Positions 1 through 9,968 of a stretch of DNA of 64,000 nucleotides are shown in pieces. A program made the translations under genes and the position numbers. How positions within the stretch are numbered: the stretch's first letter is position 1; every line of letters starts with the position of its first letter. The DNA is from Paracidovorax wautersii. GTDB lineage: Bacteria; Pseudomonadota; Gammaproteobacteria; Burkholderiales; Burkholderiaceae_C. The stretch covers positions 242,727 through 306,726 of the forward strand of contig NZ_FONX01000004.1 of the NCBI RefSeq assembly GCF_900113035.1. Direction: 5' to 3'. The notes below the pieces were generated by a model. That model had not been told where the DNA came from. It made no database searches and was given only the letters and a program-made list of their open reading frames with translations.

Positions 1-93
1 GGCAACCATGCCCGCGCCTTACGGCGCGCCGTGGACAACTGCACCATGGACCGCCAGCAGCGCGAGGCGGATGACGATGGCACCCAGGAATAG
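1..93 (+). CDS. C-terminal fragment of an unidentified gene cut by the window edge
   Basis: Frame 1 is open from the first base to a TAG at 91-93 and gives about 30 residues rich in Arg, Asp and Glu (ending DDDGTQE). The stop lies 4 bp before the ATG of the next gene, the spacing expected in an operon. The fragment is too short to assign a family. It could be a chance open frame in GC-rich DNA. Confidence 0.35.
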   Translation, partial: GNHARALRRAVDNCTMDRQQREADDDGTQE

Positions 94-97
94 CGCG

Positions 98-622
98 ATG
101 GAATACACCTTTACCCTCAAATACCAGCTCACCGATGACGACCGCGATTCGCAGACACTGGTCGAGCGCCTGGGTGAAGCCGGCTGCGACGATGCCCTGG
201 TCGGCATCGGGCAGCCGGGGCGGCTGGCGCTGGAATTTACCCGCGAGGCGGTGGATGCAGATGAGGCAGTGCGCAGCGCGCTGGCCGATGTGCGCCGTGC
301 CGCACCCTCGGCCCGGCTGATCGAAGTGGCGCCTGATCTGGTTGGGCTGACCGATGTGGCCGACATCGTGGGCGTGTCGCGGCAGAATATGCGCAAGCTG
401 ATGCTGGCCCATCCGGGTAGCTTCCCGGCGCCGGTGCATGAGGGCAGCGCGTCGATCTGGCATCTGGCGGATGTGCTGGGCTGGATGCAGGCCAAGGGCG
501 GTTATGCCCTGGCGCGGGAGGTGCTGGACGTGGCGCGGGCCGCCCTGCAGGTCAACGTGGCCAAGGAAGGCCGGCGCTTGCCGCGCCTGGCGTTCGAGGA
601 ACTGGAAGCGCTGGTGGGCTGA
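98..622 (+). CDS. AlpA/MerR-like helix-turn-helix DNA-binding protein
   Basis: 174 aa, probably a small DNA-binding regulator. Residues about 82-102 (VGLTDVADIVGVSRQNMRKLM) form a helix-turn-helix, followed by the FPAPVHEG...IWHLADVLGWM segment typical of the AlpA/excisionase-like HTH_17 fold, in which a Trp/Asp helix ends the domain. The N-terminal 80 residues carry no motif I know. I chose the ATG at 98 because AGGAA lies 8-9 bases upstream; an ATG at 8 would give an unlikely low-complexity extension. The stop overlaps the start of the next gene (TGATGA), so the pair is translationally coupled. The partner resembles an antidote protein, so an addiction-type pair is possible but only inferred. 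Confidence 0.7.
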   Translation: MEYTFTLKYQLTDDDRDSQTLVERLGEAGCDDALVGIGQPGRLALEFTREAVDADEAVRSALADVRRAAPSARLIEVAPDLVGLTDVADIVGVSRQNMRKLMLAHPGSFPAPVHEGSASIWHLADVLGWMQAKGGYALAREVLDVARAALQVNVAKEGRRLPRLAFEELEALVG

Positions 623-813
623 TGAAAAGCAGACCCCATGACGAAGCGATGGCCGAGCTGTACCGCAGCGACCCGGCGCTCGCGCTCGAAGTCATCAACG
701 GTGTTCTGGAGGACGGCGACCAGGCCGAACTGCCGACTGTGCTGCGCCAGATGGCGCGGACGTTCGGTGCTGACGCTCGATCTTCCGCAGCCGATGAATT
801 CTCGTATCGCTGA
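622..813 (+). pseudogene. Truncated HigA-like addiction-module antidote protein
   Basis: 63 aa starting inside the stop of the preceding gene. The first about 49 residues (MKSRPHDEAMAELY...VLRQMARTFG) look like the N-terminal half of the roughly 100-residue HigA-like putative antidote proteins, which continue into an XRE-type HTH. Here that HTH is missing. After about base 770 the frame reads through unrelated sequence and stops inside a perfect palindrome (797-823). The simplest reading is that a recombination event joined this gene to the metal-resistance cargo and removed its 3' half. A functional short variant cannot be excluded. Confidence 0.55.
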
Positions 814-823
814 TACGAGAATT
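797..823. repeat. Perfect 12-bp-arm palindrome at a cargo/backbone junction
   Basis: AATTCTCGTATC, three bases GCT, then GATACGAGAATT: perfect inverted repeat. It sits just after the point where the antidote-like gene loses its family sequence. There is no T-run on either side, so it does not look like an intrinsic terminator. It could be an operator or a recombination site. The function is unknown. Confidence 0.6.
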
Positions 824-851
824 TCGGCTCGGAGGTGCCACCAGCTTCCCA

Positions 852-1283
852 TCAGAAAAGGTCGTCCTCGCACGCTTGCGGCGCTGTCGGACGATCCATT
901 GATGGCTTCTTGACCATGGCCTCCAGTGCGTCAAGGGCCGCTTCGCGGAGCTTTCGGACGCGGGGCAGCAAATCGAACAGGGACAGCCCGAGCTGTGGCG
1001 ACAGCAGTTCGACGATCAGCCGGTAATGCTCGTCCTCCCGCAAAACTTTCGTCTGGAACAACAGCCAAAAGCAGGACTCGCCCAGTTCCTGCCTGGAGGG
1101 CAAGTCCTCTATGGACCGCGACTCAGCGGCCTCGATGTAGGTGTCCACGATGGCTTCTGCCTCAAGCCACAATTCCGAAGCCGTCTCGTCATCGACGGGT
1201 TCCTTTTCTGCGAGCTCCCTGATATGCGCAAACGCAGCGGCCTCATCGGCCTGCTTGTAGACCTTGCTGCTGGAAATTCCCAT
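852..1283 (-). CDS. Conserved-looking hypothetical protein
   Basis: 143 aa, acidic and mostly helical in appearance, with no recognisable catalytic motif, signal peptide or membrane segment. The sequence begins MGISSSKVYKQADEAAAF and ends ACEDDLF. I chose the start at 1283 because GGAG lies 7 bases upstream; an in-frame ATG at 1322 lacks such a site. The gene runs in the same direction as the ars operon, beyond arsH, across a 95-bp gap. It is not a known ars gene. It may be a leftover of a different element at the left junction of the cargo. Confidence 0.55.
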   Translation of the reverse strand: MGISSSKVYKQADEAAAFAHIRELAEKEPVDDETASELWLEAEAIVDTYIEAAESRSIEDLPSRQELGESCFWLLFQTKVLREDEHYRLIVELLSPQLGLSLFDLLPRVRKLREAALDALEAMVKKPSMDRPTAPQACEDDLF

Positions 1284-1378
1284 TCTGTTCTCCGATCCGT
1301 TTCTGTCGCTGCGATGGCGCATCAGATTAGCGTCACGACGGATTGGTGAGTGAAGTGCTTGTTTTTTAGGGGGAGTGT

Positions 1379-2101
1379 TCAGATAGCCGTCTGCTGGACG
1401 CGCCGGCTCAGTGCTTCCGCACTTTCCTTGCGCTCGCTGTAGCGGTCCACGAGGTACGGCGCCGCATCGCGCGTGAGCAGGGTGAACTTCATCAGCTCCT
1501 CCATCACGTCCGCGATGCGGTCATAGTAGGCCGAGGGCTTCATGCGCCCGGCCTCGTCGAACTCCTGGTACGCCTTGGCGACCGAGGACTGGTTGGGGAT
1601 GGTCAGCATCCGCATCCAGCGGCCCAGCACGCGCATCTGGTTGACGGCGTTGAAGGACTGCGAGCCGCCCGAGACCTGCATCACCGCCAGCGTCTTGCCC
1701 TGCGTCGGGCGCACTGCGCCGGCCGACAGCGGAATCCAGTCGATCTGCGTCTTCATCAACCCCGTCATGGCCCCATGGCGCTCGGGCGAACTCCACACCA
1801 TGCCTTCGGCCCACTGGGCCAGCTCGTGCAGTTCCTTGACCTTGGGATGGTCGGCGGGTGCATCGTCCACCAGTGGCAGGCCCGAGGGATTGAACATGCG
1901 CGTCTCACCGCCGAGCGCGCGCAGGATGCGAGCCGCTTCCTCAGCGGCCAAGCGACTGAACGAGCGCTCGCGTAGCGAGCCATAGAGCAATAGGAAGCGC
2001 GGCGCGTGCGTGGCGCGCTCGGGTGTCAGCAGCCGTTGGGTATCGGGCAGTTGGAATAGCGCGGTGTCGATATTGGGTAGGTCGATTCTGGATTCAGACA
2101 C
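1379..2101 (-). CDS. arsH: ArsH, NADPH-dependent FMN reductase / organoarsenical oxidase
   Basis: 240 aa flavodoxin-fold protein. The phosphate-binding loop of the NADPH-dependent FMN reductase family is seen as [15 protein letters not shown] (about residues 37-51), followed by the ArsH-typical [20 protein letters not shown] stretch. ArsH proteins oxidise trivalent methylated or aromatic arsenicals to less toxic pentavalent forms, using NADPH and FMN in the cytosol. It is the last gene of the ars operon, and its start overlaps the 3' end of arsC by 8 bp, so the two are coupled. Length and motifs are normal for the family. Confidence 0.93.
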   Translation of the reverse strand: MSESRIDLPNIDTALFQLPDTQRLLTPERATHAPRFLLLYGSLRERSFSRLAAEEAARILRALGGETRMFNPSGLPLVDDAPADHPKVKELHELAQWAEGMVWSSPERHGAMTGLMKTQIDWIPLSAGAVRPTQGKTLAVMQVSGGSQSFNAVNQMRVLGRWMRMLTIPNQSSVAKAYQEFDEAGRMKPSAYYDRIADVMEELMKFTLLTRDAAPYLVDRYSERKESAEALSRRVQQTAI

Positions 2102-2516
2102 GGCGGCCTTCCGCGTCCACGACCGCTTCGCCGTCTTCCTTGTTGAACGCGCCGCGCTGTGATTGCGGCAGGATGTCCAGCACGGCCTCCGAAGGCCGGC
2201 ACAGCCGCGTGCCCAGCGGCGTCACCACGATAGGGCGGTTGATCAGAATGGGATGCTGGAGCATGCAGTCGATCAACTGCGCATCGCTCCACTTCGGGTC
2301 ATCGAGGCCGAGTTCCGCGTAGGGCGTGCCCTTCTCGCGCAATACCGCGCGCACCGGCACGCCCATGTCCGTGATCAGGCGTTGCAGGGTTTCGCGGTCG
2401 GGCGGTGTCTTCAGGTATTCGATGACCGTGGGTTCCTCGCCGCTGTTGCGGATCAGGGCCAGCACGTTGCGCGACGTGCCGCAGACGGGGTTGTGATATA
2501 TCGTGATACTGCTCAT
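2094..2516 (-). CDS. arsC: ArsC, glutaredoxin-dependent arsenate reductase
   Basis: 140 aa of the R773/ArsC-Spx family, which reduces arsenate to arsenite with glutathione and glutaredoxin. The catalytic cysteine is Cys12 in [10 protein letters not shown], and the [12 protein letters not shown] segment carries one of the arsenate-binding Arg residues. I chose the start at [10 protein letters not shown]; the upstream in-frame ATG would add a 14-residue tail not seen in the family. It lies between acr3 and arsH. The operon also encodes an unrelated LMWP-type arsenate reductase, so arsenate reduction is duplicated with two different electron donors. Confidence 0.93.
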   Translation of the reverse strand: MSSITIYHNPVCGTSRNVLALIRNSGEEPTVIEYLKTPPDRETLQRLITDMGVPVRAVLREKGTPYAELGLDDPKWSDAQLIDCMLQHPILINRPIVVTPLGTRLCRPSEAVLDILPQSQRGAFNKEDGEAVVDAEGRRV

Positions 2517-2530
2517 GGGAAATGCCTTGC

Positions 2531-3616
2531 TTATCTGCGGGCAGGGTTCGGGCCGCACTCATACCAGCCCTTGCTTTGGTTGACGATCCGAACGACCAGC
2601 AGCATCACCGGCACCTCGATCAGCACGCCGACCACGGTGGCCAGCGCCGCGCCGGACTGGAAGCCGAACAGGCTGATGGCGGCCGCTACAGCCAGCTCGA
2701 AGAAGTTGGAGGCGCCGATCAACGCCGAGGGGCAAGCGATGCTGTGCTGCTCGCCGGCCTTGCGGCTGAGCCAATAGGCCAGGCCGGAGTTGAAGAACAC
2801 CTGAATCAGGATCGGCACCGCCAGCATGGCGATGACCAGCGGCTGGCGGATGATGGCCTCGCCCTGGAAGGCGAACAGCAGCACCAGCGTGAGCAGCAGC
2901 GCCGCGATCGACAGCGGGCCGATGCGCTCCAGCGCCCGGTCGAAGGCGGCTTGGCCCTTGTTCAGCAGAGCACGGCGCCAGAGCTGGGCCAGGATGACCG
3001 GAATCACGATGTACAGGCCGACCGATACCAGCAGCGTGGCCCACGGCACCGTGATGGACGACAGGCCCAGCAGCAGGCCGACAATGGGCGCGAAGGCAAA
3101 CACCATGATGGTGTCGTTCAGCGCCACCTGCGACAGCGTGAATACCGGATCGCCCCCGGTCAGCCGGCTCCAGACGAACACCATCGCCGTGCAGGGCGCG
3201 GCGGCCAGCAGGATGAGGCCGGCAACGTAGCTGTCGAGCTGGTCGGCCGGCAGCCACTGAGCGAAGACCTGGCGGACGAAGATCCAGGCCAGCAGCGCCA
3301 TCGAGAACGGTTTGACCGCCCAGTTGACGAACAGCGTCACGCCGATGCCGCGCCAGTGCTGCTTGACCTGGCCCAGCGCACCGAAGTCCACCTTCAGCAG
3401 CATCGGCACGATCATGATCCAGATCAGCAGACCGACCGGCAGATTAACCTGGGCGATCTCCATGCGGCCAATGGCCTGAAATACGTTGGGTGCGAACTGG
3501 CCCAGCGCGATGCCGGCGACGATGCACAGCAGCACCCACACGCTCAGGTAGCGCTCGAAGACGCTCATGGTGGAGGTGGCCGGCACGCGGCCGGCCGTTT
3601 GGGTTCCAACACTCAT
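2531..3616 (-). CDS. acr3: Acr3-type arsenite efflux permease
   Basis: 361 aa membrane protein with about ten hydrophobic segments, of the ACR3 (BASS superfamily) group rather than ArsB. Family marks are the PFSMALLAW stretch and LAAAPCTAMVFVWSRLTGGDP, which holds the conserved Cys needed for arsenite transport. It exports As(III) from the cytosol using the proton motive force. I placed the start at MSVGTQTAG, 10 bp after the LMWP arsC stop; a second Met at residue 17 (MSVFERYLS) is also possible. The frame stays open upstream but only into low-complexity Cys-rich sequence that overlaps the neighbouring gene. It follows arsC(LMWP), so the reductase product is made next to its exporter. Confidence 0.93.
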   Translation of the reverse strand: MSVGTQTAGRVPATSTMSVFERYLSVWVLLCIVAGIALGQFAPNVFQAIGRMEIAQVNLPVGLLIWIMIVPMLLKVDFGALGQVKQHWRGIGVTLFVNWAVKPFSMALLAWIFVRQVFAQWLPADQLDSYVAGLILLAAAPCTAMVFVWSRLTGGDPVFTLSQVALNDTIMVFAFAPIVGLLLGLSSITVPWATLLVSVGLYIVIPVILAQLWRRALLNKGQAAFDRALERIGPLSIAALLLTLVLLFAFQGEAIIRQPLVIAMLAVPILIQVFFNSGLAYWLSRKAGEQHSIACPSALIGASNFFELAVAAAISLFGFQSGAALATVVGVLIEVPVMLLVVRIVNQSKGWYECGPNPARR

Positions 3617-3626
3617 CGCGCAGACC

Positions 3627-4124
3627 TCACTTCGTACCAATGCTGCGCAGCTCGTGCTGCAGCGACATGGCATCGAGCCGCTGCAATGGCAGCGACAGGA
3701 ACAGCTCAATGCGCCGGCGCAAGGTCAGCGCCGCATCCGTGAACGCCTTGCGCTTCTGCTCGTCGGTGCCTTCAACGGCTGCAGGATCAGGCACACCCCA
3801 ATGCGCTGACATCGGGCGCCCAGGCCATACGGGGCAGACCTCGCCGGCGGCGTTGTCGCACACCGTGAAGATGAAATCCAGCTCCGGTGCACCGGGCGCC
3901 GCGAACTCGTCCCAGTTCTTGCTGCGGTAGCCGACGATCGGCATATGCAGCCGTTCCAGCGTGGCAAGCGCCAGCGGGTGGACTTCGCCCTTGGGGTGGC
4001 TGCCCGCCGAGTAGGCGCGAAAGCGCCCCTGGCCCAATTCATTGAGGATGCCTTCGGCCAGGATGGAGCGGGCCGAGTTACCCGTGCAGATGAACAGGGC
4101 GTTGTAGGTCTTGTTGGTGGTCAT
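3627..4124 (-). CDS. arsC: ArsC, low-molecular-weight phosphatase-type arsenate reductase
   Basis: 165 aa protein of the LMW protein-tyrosine-phosphatase fold. The P-loop is LFICTGNSARS with nucleophile Cys13. A second Cys pair (VCDNAAGEVCPVWPG, about residues 88-96) matches the redox cysteines by which thioredoxin-coupled arsenate reductases pass the disulphide outward. The C-terminal part keeps the conserved HWGVPDPA with the acid-base Asp region. It reduces arsenate to arsenite. It lies between arsI and acr3 with short gaps, all on the minus strand. Whether thioredoxin or mycothiol/glutathione is the donor cannot be told from sequence; thioredoxin is favoured by the Cys pair. Confidence 0.9.
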   Translation of the reverse strand: MTTNKTYNALFICTGNSARSILAEGILNELGQGRFRAYSAGSHPKGEVHPLALATLERLHMPIVGYRSKNWDEFAAPGAPELDFIFTVCDNAAGEVCPVWPGRPMSAHWGVPDPAAVEGTDEQKRKAFTDAALTLRRRIELFLSLPLQRLDAMSLQHELRSIGTK

Positions 4125-4136
4125 GGATGTCTCACA

Positions 4137-4607
4137 TCAGCAGCAGGACGAAGCCGGCTTCACCGCAACGCCCACCGGCTTGCCGCGCGCCGGGGCGCAG
4201 CAGGCTGCGGCAGAACCCGTTGCAGGCGCCGCTTCGTTGAAGACCGGGATGCTGCCCAGCGTATGAAAGTGTTCCCAGGCCACGCCCTGCGGATCGGTGA
4301 TCCAGTGCTTCTCGCTGCGCGCGTAGCAGCAGGTGGTGGTGCCTTCGTCGAGCAGCGCCATGTCGGCCGCCTCGGCGCGTGCCTTCAGCACGGCCAATTC
4401 CTCCGCATCGTCGGTCTGGATGCCCAGATGGTCGATGCCTGGTTTGTTGCCCCGTGTGGAGATAGCGAAGTTGACCGGCGGGTCTTCGAGCATCCACTTG
4501 GCGTAGTCGCCCTCGACACGCGCGGGCTGCGCGGCGAACAGTTGGGAATAGAAGCCGATGCTGCGGTTCAGGTCATCGACGTGCAGGTGAACGTGAAAGC
4601 GCTTCAT
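4137..4607 (-). CDS. arsI: ArsI, C-As bond lyase (glyoxalase/VOC fold)
   Basis: 156 aa vicinal-oxygen-chelate protein. Candidate Fe(II) ligands of the ArsI type are visible: His5, His60 (GIDHLG) and Glu112 (AWEHF). The vicinal thiols Cys93-Cys94 (TTCCYARSEKHW) are those that bind trivalent organoarsenicals. ArsI cleaves the carbon-arsenic bond of methylarsenite and aromatic arsenicals with oxygen, releasing As(III). The C-terminal tail holds two more CC pairs (Cys136-137 and Cys155-156). Older annotation calls this family cadmium-induced CadI. It is the second gene after arsR; its As(III) product would be exported by Acr3. Confidence 0.9.
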   Translation of the reverse strand: MKRFHVHLHVDDLNRSIGFYSQLFAAQPARVEGDYAKWMLEDPPVNFAISTRGNKPGIDHLGIQTDDAEELAVLKARAEAADMALLDEGTTTCCYARSEKHWITDPQGVAWEHFHTLGSIPVFNEAAPATGSAAACCAPARGKPVGVAVKPASSCC

Positions 4608-4619
4608 GGGGAGATCCTT

Positions 4620-4949
4620 TCAGCAGGAAGTACAGGCAGAGGAGGAATCACTGACCTCGCATGTGCTGCCTTGGCAGCAGTGCTCGGTCAGGTAGCCGAG
4701 CAGTCCGTTCATCTGGGTGAAGTCGGCGCGGTAGATCAGGTTGCGGCCCTGCTGCTCGATGGTGACCAGGCCGGCATGGGCCAGCTCCTTCAGGTGGAAG
4801 GACAGGGAATTGCGGGCCACGTCGAGCTGGTCGGCGAGGGCGCTGGGTGTCAGCCCTTCGGGGCCGGCGACCACCAGGGCGCGGAAAACCCGCAGGCGCT
4901 GGGTGTGGGCCAGGGCGCCGAGGGCGGAAACGGCTTGGGTCTCTTTCAT
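4620..4949 (-). CDS. arsR: ArsR, arsenite-responsive repressor
   Basis: 109 aa winged-helix repressor of the ArsR/SmtB family. The recognition helix is around residues 43-58 (VARNSLSFHLKELAHAG). The classic ELCVC arsenite site is absent. Instead the C-terminus carries Cys91-Cys92 and Cys97, plus Cys106 and Cys109, as in the AfArsR type, where a CC..C set at the C-terminus binds As(III). The first gene of the ars operon. The start at 4949 gives a normal family N-terminus (MKETQAV); a start at 4967 would lie inside the operator. No Shine-Dalgarno sequence is seen before either, which fits the short or missing leader predicted from the promoter. Confidence 0.92.
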   Translation of the reverse strand: MKETQAVSALGALAHTQRLRVFRALVVAGPEGLTPSALADQLDVARNSLSFHLKELAHAGLVTIEQQGRNLIYRADFTQMNGLLGYLTEHCCQGSTCEVSDSSSACTSC

Positions 4950-4951
4950 AT

Positions 4952-4986
4952 TTCGATAATACAACATTTATTGAATTAATGTGCAA
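4952..4986 (-). promoter_or_regulatory. ars operon promoter with ArsR operator dyad
   Basis: Read on the minus strand: TTGCAC (4981-4986) as -35, a 17-bp spacer, and TGTATT (4958-4963) as -10. An AT-rich dyad TTCAATAA-N8-TTATCGAA (4952-4975, 7 of 8 positions symmetric) covers the -10 and is the likely ArsR operator. Transcription should start near 4951, almost on the arsR ATG at 4949. Confidence 0.65.
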
Positions 4987-5124
4987 AAGGGCACTATCGC
5001 GCCGAATTGTGGCCATCCGGTCTTGATCCCATCGCGCCTCCGGCTCAATACCTTAAATCTGGTTCGCGCGCCGCGCTTGCCTGTCCGCCCCTTCGCCGCG
5101 AGGTGAACGGCCGAACTTCTCCGC

Positions 5125-5532
5125 TCAACAGCAGTGCAATGCCGCGATCAGCGGGCAGGACACATTGCCATGGTGCGCGTCGCATTCACCCACCAATTTC
5201 GACAATGCCGCCTCAATCCGTGTGAGGTCCACCAGGCGGGCGCGCACATCGGCCAGCCGCAGCGAGGCCAGCTCCGCCGCCTCATTGCAATGGGTGCCGT
5301 CCTCAAGTTTCAGAAGCTGGCCGATTTCATCCAGGCTGAACCCCAGGCGCTGGGCTGACTTCACGAACTTCACCCGCGCCACATCTGCCGGCCCGTAGCG
5401 GCGGATGCGGCCGTAGGCCCGCTCCGGCTGGGGCAACAAGCCCTTGAGCTGATAGAACCGGATCGTCTCCACATTGACTGTGGCCGCCTTGGCAAAGGCG
5501 CCGATGGTCAGATTGTCCGAGGCGCTTTCCAT
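5125..5532 (-). CDS. merR: MerR, mercury-responsive activator/repressor
   Basis: 135 aa. The N-terminal winged helix ([21 protein letters not shown]...) is followed by the dimerisation helix. The three Hg(II) ligands are all present: Cys82 (THCNEA), Cys117 (GECDAHH) and Cys126 (VSCPLI), at the same numbers as in Tn501 MerR. It binds the dyad between merR and merT, represses without mercury and, with Hg(II), untwists the 19-bp spacer to activate merTPA. Divergent from merT, with its ATG 5 bp from the merT -35 element. Ends in LHCC. Confidence 0.96.
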   Translation of the reverse strand: MESASDNLTIGAFAKAATVNVETIRFYQLKGLLPQPERAYGRIRRYGPADVARVKFVKSAQRLGFSLDEIGQLLKLEDGTHCNEAAELASLRLADVRARLVDLTRIEAALSKLVGECDAHHGNVSCPLIAALHCC

Positions 5533-5537
5533 GACGC

Positions 5538-5568
5538 TTGACTCCGTAGTTGACTACGGAAGTAACCT
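5538..5568 (+). promoter_or_regulatory. mer operator-promoter (19-bp spacer)
   Basis: -35 TTGACT at 5538-5543 and -10 TAACCT at 5563-5568 are separated by 19 bp, the long spacer typical of MerR-activated promoters. The spacer holds a perfect dyad, TCCGTAGT-TG-ACTACGGA (5543-5560), the MerR binding site. It drives merTPA to the right. Confidence 0.92.
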
Positions 5569-5603
5569 TACAGCATCAAGCGAAGTCCCGGAAGGAAAAC
5601 CAT

Positions 5604-5954
5604 ATGTCGGAACCCAAGAGCGGGCGTGGCGCCCTGGCCGCTGGCGGCCTCGCCGCCATTCTTGCGTTGGCCTGTTGCCTCGGCCCCCTCATCTTGGTCT
5701 TGCTCGGTTTCTCGGGCGCCTGGATCGCCAACCTGGCCGTGTTGGAACCCTACCGGCCGATTTTCATCGGCGCGGCCCTGATGGCGCTGTTTTTCGCCTG
5801 GCGCAGCATCTTCCGGCCGGTTCACGCCTGCAAGCCGGATGAGGTCTGCGCCGTGCCCCGCGTGCGGACGGCCTACAAGATCATTTTCTGGATCGTGGTC
5901 GCGCTGGTCTTGATTGCCCTCGCTTTTCCGTACGTCCTGCCGTTGTTCTATTGA
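5604..5954 (+). CDS. merT: MerT, inner-membrane mercuric ion transporter
   Basis: 116 aa with three hydrophobic segments (about 14-36, 47-68, 92-113). The Cys24-Cys25 pair lies in the first membrane helix (ALACCLGP) and Cys76/Cys82 in the cytosolic loop (HACKPDEVC), exactly as in canonical MerT. It takes Hg(II) from MerP through the inner membrane to MerA. I chose the ATG at 5604, preceded by GGAAGGAAAA; an earlier in-frame ATG at 5550 lies inside the operator and would add an unlikely leader. First gene of the merTPA transcript. Confidence 0.95.
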   Translation: MSEPKSGRGALAAGGLAAILALACCLGPLILVLLGFSGAWIANLAVLEPYRPIFIGAALMALFFAWRSIFRPVHACKPDEVCAVPRVRTAYKIIFWIVVALVLIALAFPYVLPLFY

Positions 5955-5966
5955 GAGGAATCCACC

Positions 5967-7945
<1,979 letters not shown>

Positions 7946-8008
7946 CGTCATCTCTTGCTGAGCGCGATTTTTTCCAGGAGTCACGCTCGGCAGTGACGCC
8001 GGCTTGTT

Positions 8009-9958
8009 TCACGCGGGCCGGGGATTTCGCGCCTTCACGGCGTTCATGGCAAAGCCTGCCAGAGCAACGGCAAGCACCACGGCTTGCGCAATGGCGGTTT
8101 CCGCTGACGGATAGATGCCAAGCACTTCGATGCGCGGCCAATGGATCGGGCTGGCGCTCAACCGGCCGGCCTCCTGGAGGCCGGCAACCCCCTTGCCGGC
8201 GAGCACGACCGCGAGCACCGCTACCAGGATCGAGCTGAGACTGAAGAATTTGCCGATCGGCATGCGGGCGCTGGTGCGCAGCATGAACCATGCGAGGACG
8301 GCCAGAACGGCCACTCCGCCCACCAATCCACCGAGCAGGGCTCCATTGTTGCCGTCGCCGGCCAGGGCCGAATAGAAAAGCACCGTCTCGAAAACTTCGC
8401 GGTAGACCGCAATGAACGACAAGGCGAACAATGCCCATGCCGAACGCCGCGTCATGGCTGCGGAGAGTTTTTCCTTCAGGTAGGCCTGCCACTTGCCCGC
8501 CGTGCTTTTCTGGTGCATCCAGAGCCCGACGCTCAGCAGCACAACGGCCGCAAACAGGGATGAAACCCCCTCGGTCACCTCACGGCTTGCGCCGCTGATG
8601 CTCACGAAGTAGGTGGCCACCGCCCAGGTCAGGCCACCGCAAGCCAGTGCGGCCATCCAGCCGCCATGCACATAGCCCAGCACATCGCGCCGTTCTGCCT
8701 TCTTCAGGAAGGCCAGCATGCCCACGACGATCAACAGCGCTTCAACCCCTTCGCGCAGCAGGATGGTGAGGGAGGCGATGAACGTGGTCAGCGGGTCTGC
8801 CTTGTCCGCGCCGAGTTCGGCGTCCACCTGGGCAAAGAGATAGTCCAGCTTCTGCGCCGTGGCATCGGCTTGTTCCAGTTTCCCGCCGGCGAGCGCGCCG
8901 CGATAGGCCAGCATGGCGTTTTCGACTTCCGTGAGAAGTGTCTGGTTGCGTGCGCGCAATGCCGGCTCCAGAGGCTCAAATCCATCCAGGTAGGCCGACA
9001 GGCCCAGGCGCGTTGCGCTGGCCCGGTCGCCCGCGCGCGCCGCGGCAAGGCTCTCCTGAAGGCGTGTGCGGGCCAAGGCCAGTCCGCCCGAGCCGCTCGC
9101 GGCAGCGGTGACTTCCGGGTGGCGGCGAACATAGGCGGTGAGGTCGCGGGCTGCGTCCGGGGGCATCCGCTCGGACAAGGCGGCTTCGGTCAAGGTGGCG
9201 GCAGCAGCCAGGTCGGGAAAGACAGCCTTGGCGCTGGCGTCTCGCCCCCAGGACTGTTCGCCGCGTGCGCGCATGGCATCGTCATGCGACAGTGTGCCGG
9301 CGAAAAATGCCAATGCCCACCGATCCTCGTCGGAGAGCGTGGCGAAGCTGGGCATCGACGTGCTGGTCACGCCTTGAGAAATGACCTGGTACAGCGCGAG
9401 CACGCTGCGCGAACGGGCACGATCACGATCGGTGAAGGCGATCGGCGGCGGTTCGAGCTTGGCGCCGAGCGGGCCGTCGCCTGCACCGGTTGCCCCGTGG
9501 CATGCCGCGCAGTTGGCTTCAAACAGCACCTTGGCGCGTGCGAGATCCGGCGGCTGGGTCGGCGAGAGCGGAAACGGATAGGCTTTGACCAGCGCTGCGG
9601 CCAGCGAATGGGCGCTGTCGGCCACGGCCTTGGCGTCCGCCTTTGCGGCGATGAGGTCTCCGAGCGCTTTGGCCTGCCGCTGCAACTCGGGCAGCGCCGC
9701 AGTGCTCGGCAGTGCGGCAAGCTGCTGTGCGGCGGTTGCCGCGAACTCCTTCATCTCCTCGTACTCGCTGGCACTTTGAATCTGGCCGTTGCTCACCGCG
9801 CCGCCGTAGTCAACCGCGAGGTAGTCCAGCAATTGCCAGGTCTGCTTGGCCTGGTCGCTGGCGGCAGGGGCGGCAGCCCAGGCGGGAGAAGCCGACCAGA
9901 GTGCGAACAACGCGGCTATTGCCAGGAATCGCCTGGCGCAAAGAGAAAGCATTTTCAT
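8009..9958 (-). CDS. pbrT: Cytochrome c-FTR1 iron/lead permease (PbrT-like)
   Basis: 649 aa. A signal peptide (1-29) leads a periplasmic part with a haem c motif CAACH (Cys150/Cys153/His154), and then a seven-helix FTR1 permease domain from about residue 390. The two REXXE iron-binding motifs are REGVE (402-406) and REVFE (520-524). PbrT of Cupriavidus metallidurans, encoded with pbrR-pbrA-pbrBC, has this build and is described as a lead uptake protein; FTR1 relatives import iron. It is the distal gene of the lead/cadmium module but is separated from uppP by 231 bp holding a Fur-like box, so iron uptake under Fur control is an equally good reading. Confidence 0.85.
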   Translation of the reverse strand: MKMLSLCARRFLAIAALFALWSASPAWAAAPAASDQAKQTWQLLDYLAVDYGGAVSNGQIQSASEYEEMKEFAATAAQQLAALPSTAALPELQRQAKALGDLIAAKADAKAVADSAHSLAAALVKAYPFPLSPTQPPDLARAKVLFEANCAACHGATGAGDGPLGAKLEPPPIAFTDRDRARSRSVLALYQVISQGVTSTSMPSFATLSDEDRWALAFFAGTLSHDDAMRARGEQSWGRDASAKAVFPDLAAAATLTEAALSERMPPDAARDLTAYVRRHPEVTAAASGSGGLALARTRLQESLAAARAGDRASATRLGLSAYLDGFEPLEPALRARNQTLLTEVENAMLAYRGALAGGKLEQADATAQKLDYLFAQVDAELGADKADPLTTFIASLTILLREGVEALLIVVGMLAFLKKAERRDVLGYVHGGWMAALACGGLTWAVATYFVSISGASREVTEGVSSLFAAVVLLSVGLWMHQKSTAGKWQAYLKEKLSAAMTRRSAWALFALSFIAVYREVFETVLFYSALAGDGNNGALLGGLVGGVAVLAVLAWFMLRTSARMPIGKFFSLSSILVAVLAVVLAGKGVAGLQEAGRLSASPIHWPRIEVLGIYPSAETAIAQAVVLAVALAGFAMNAVKARNPRPA

Positions 9959-9968
9959 GATGTATAAA

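Noticed and set aside
2522..3742. 406-codon open frame on the plus strand
   Set aside because: Antisense of acr3. Product is His/Gln/Arg-rich with no family; the minus strand encodes a clear permease.
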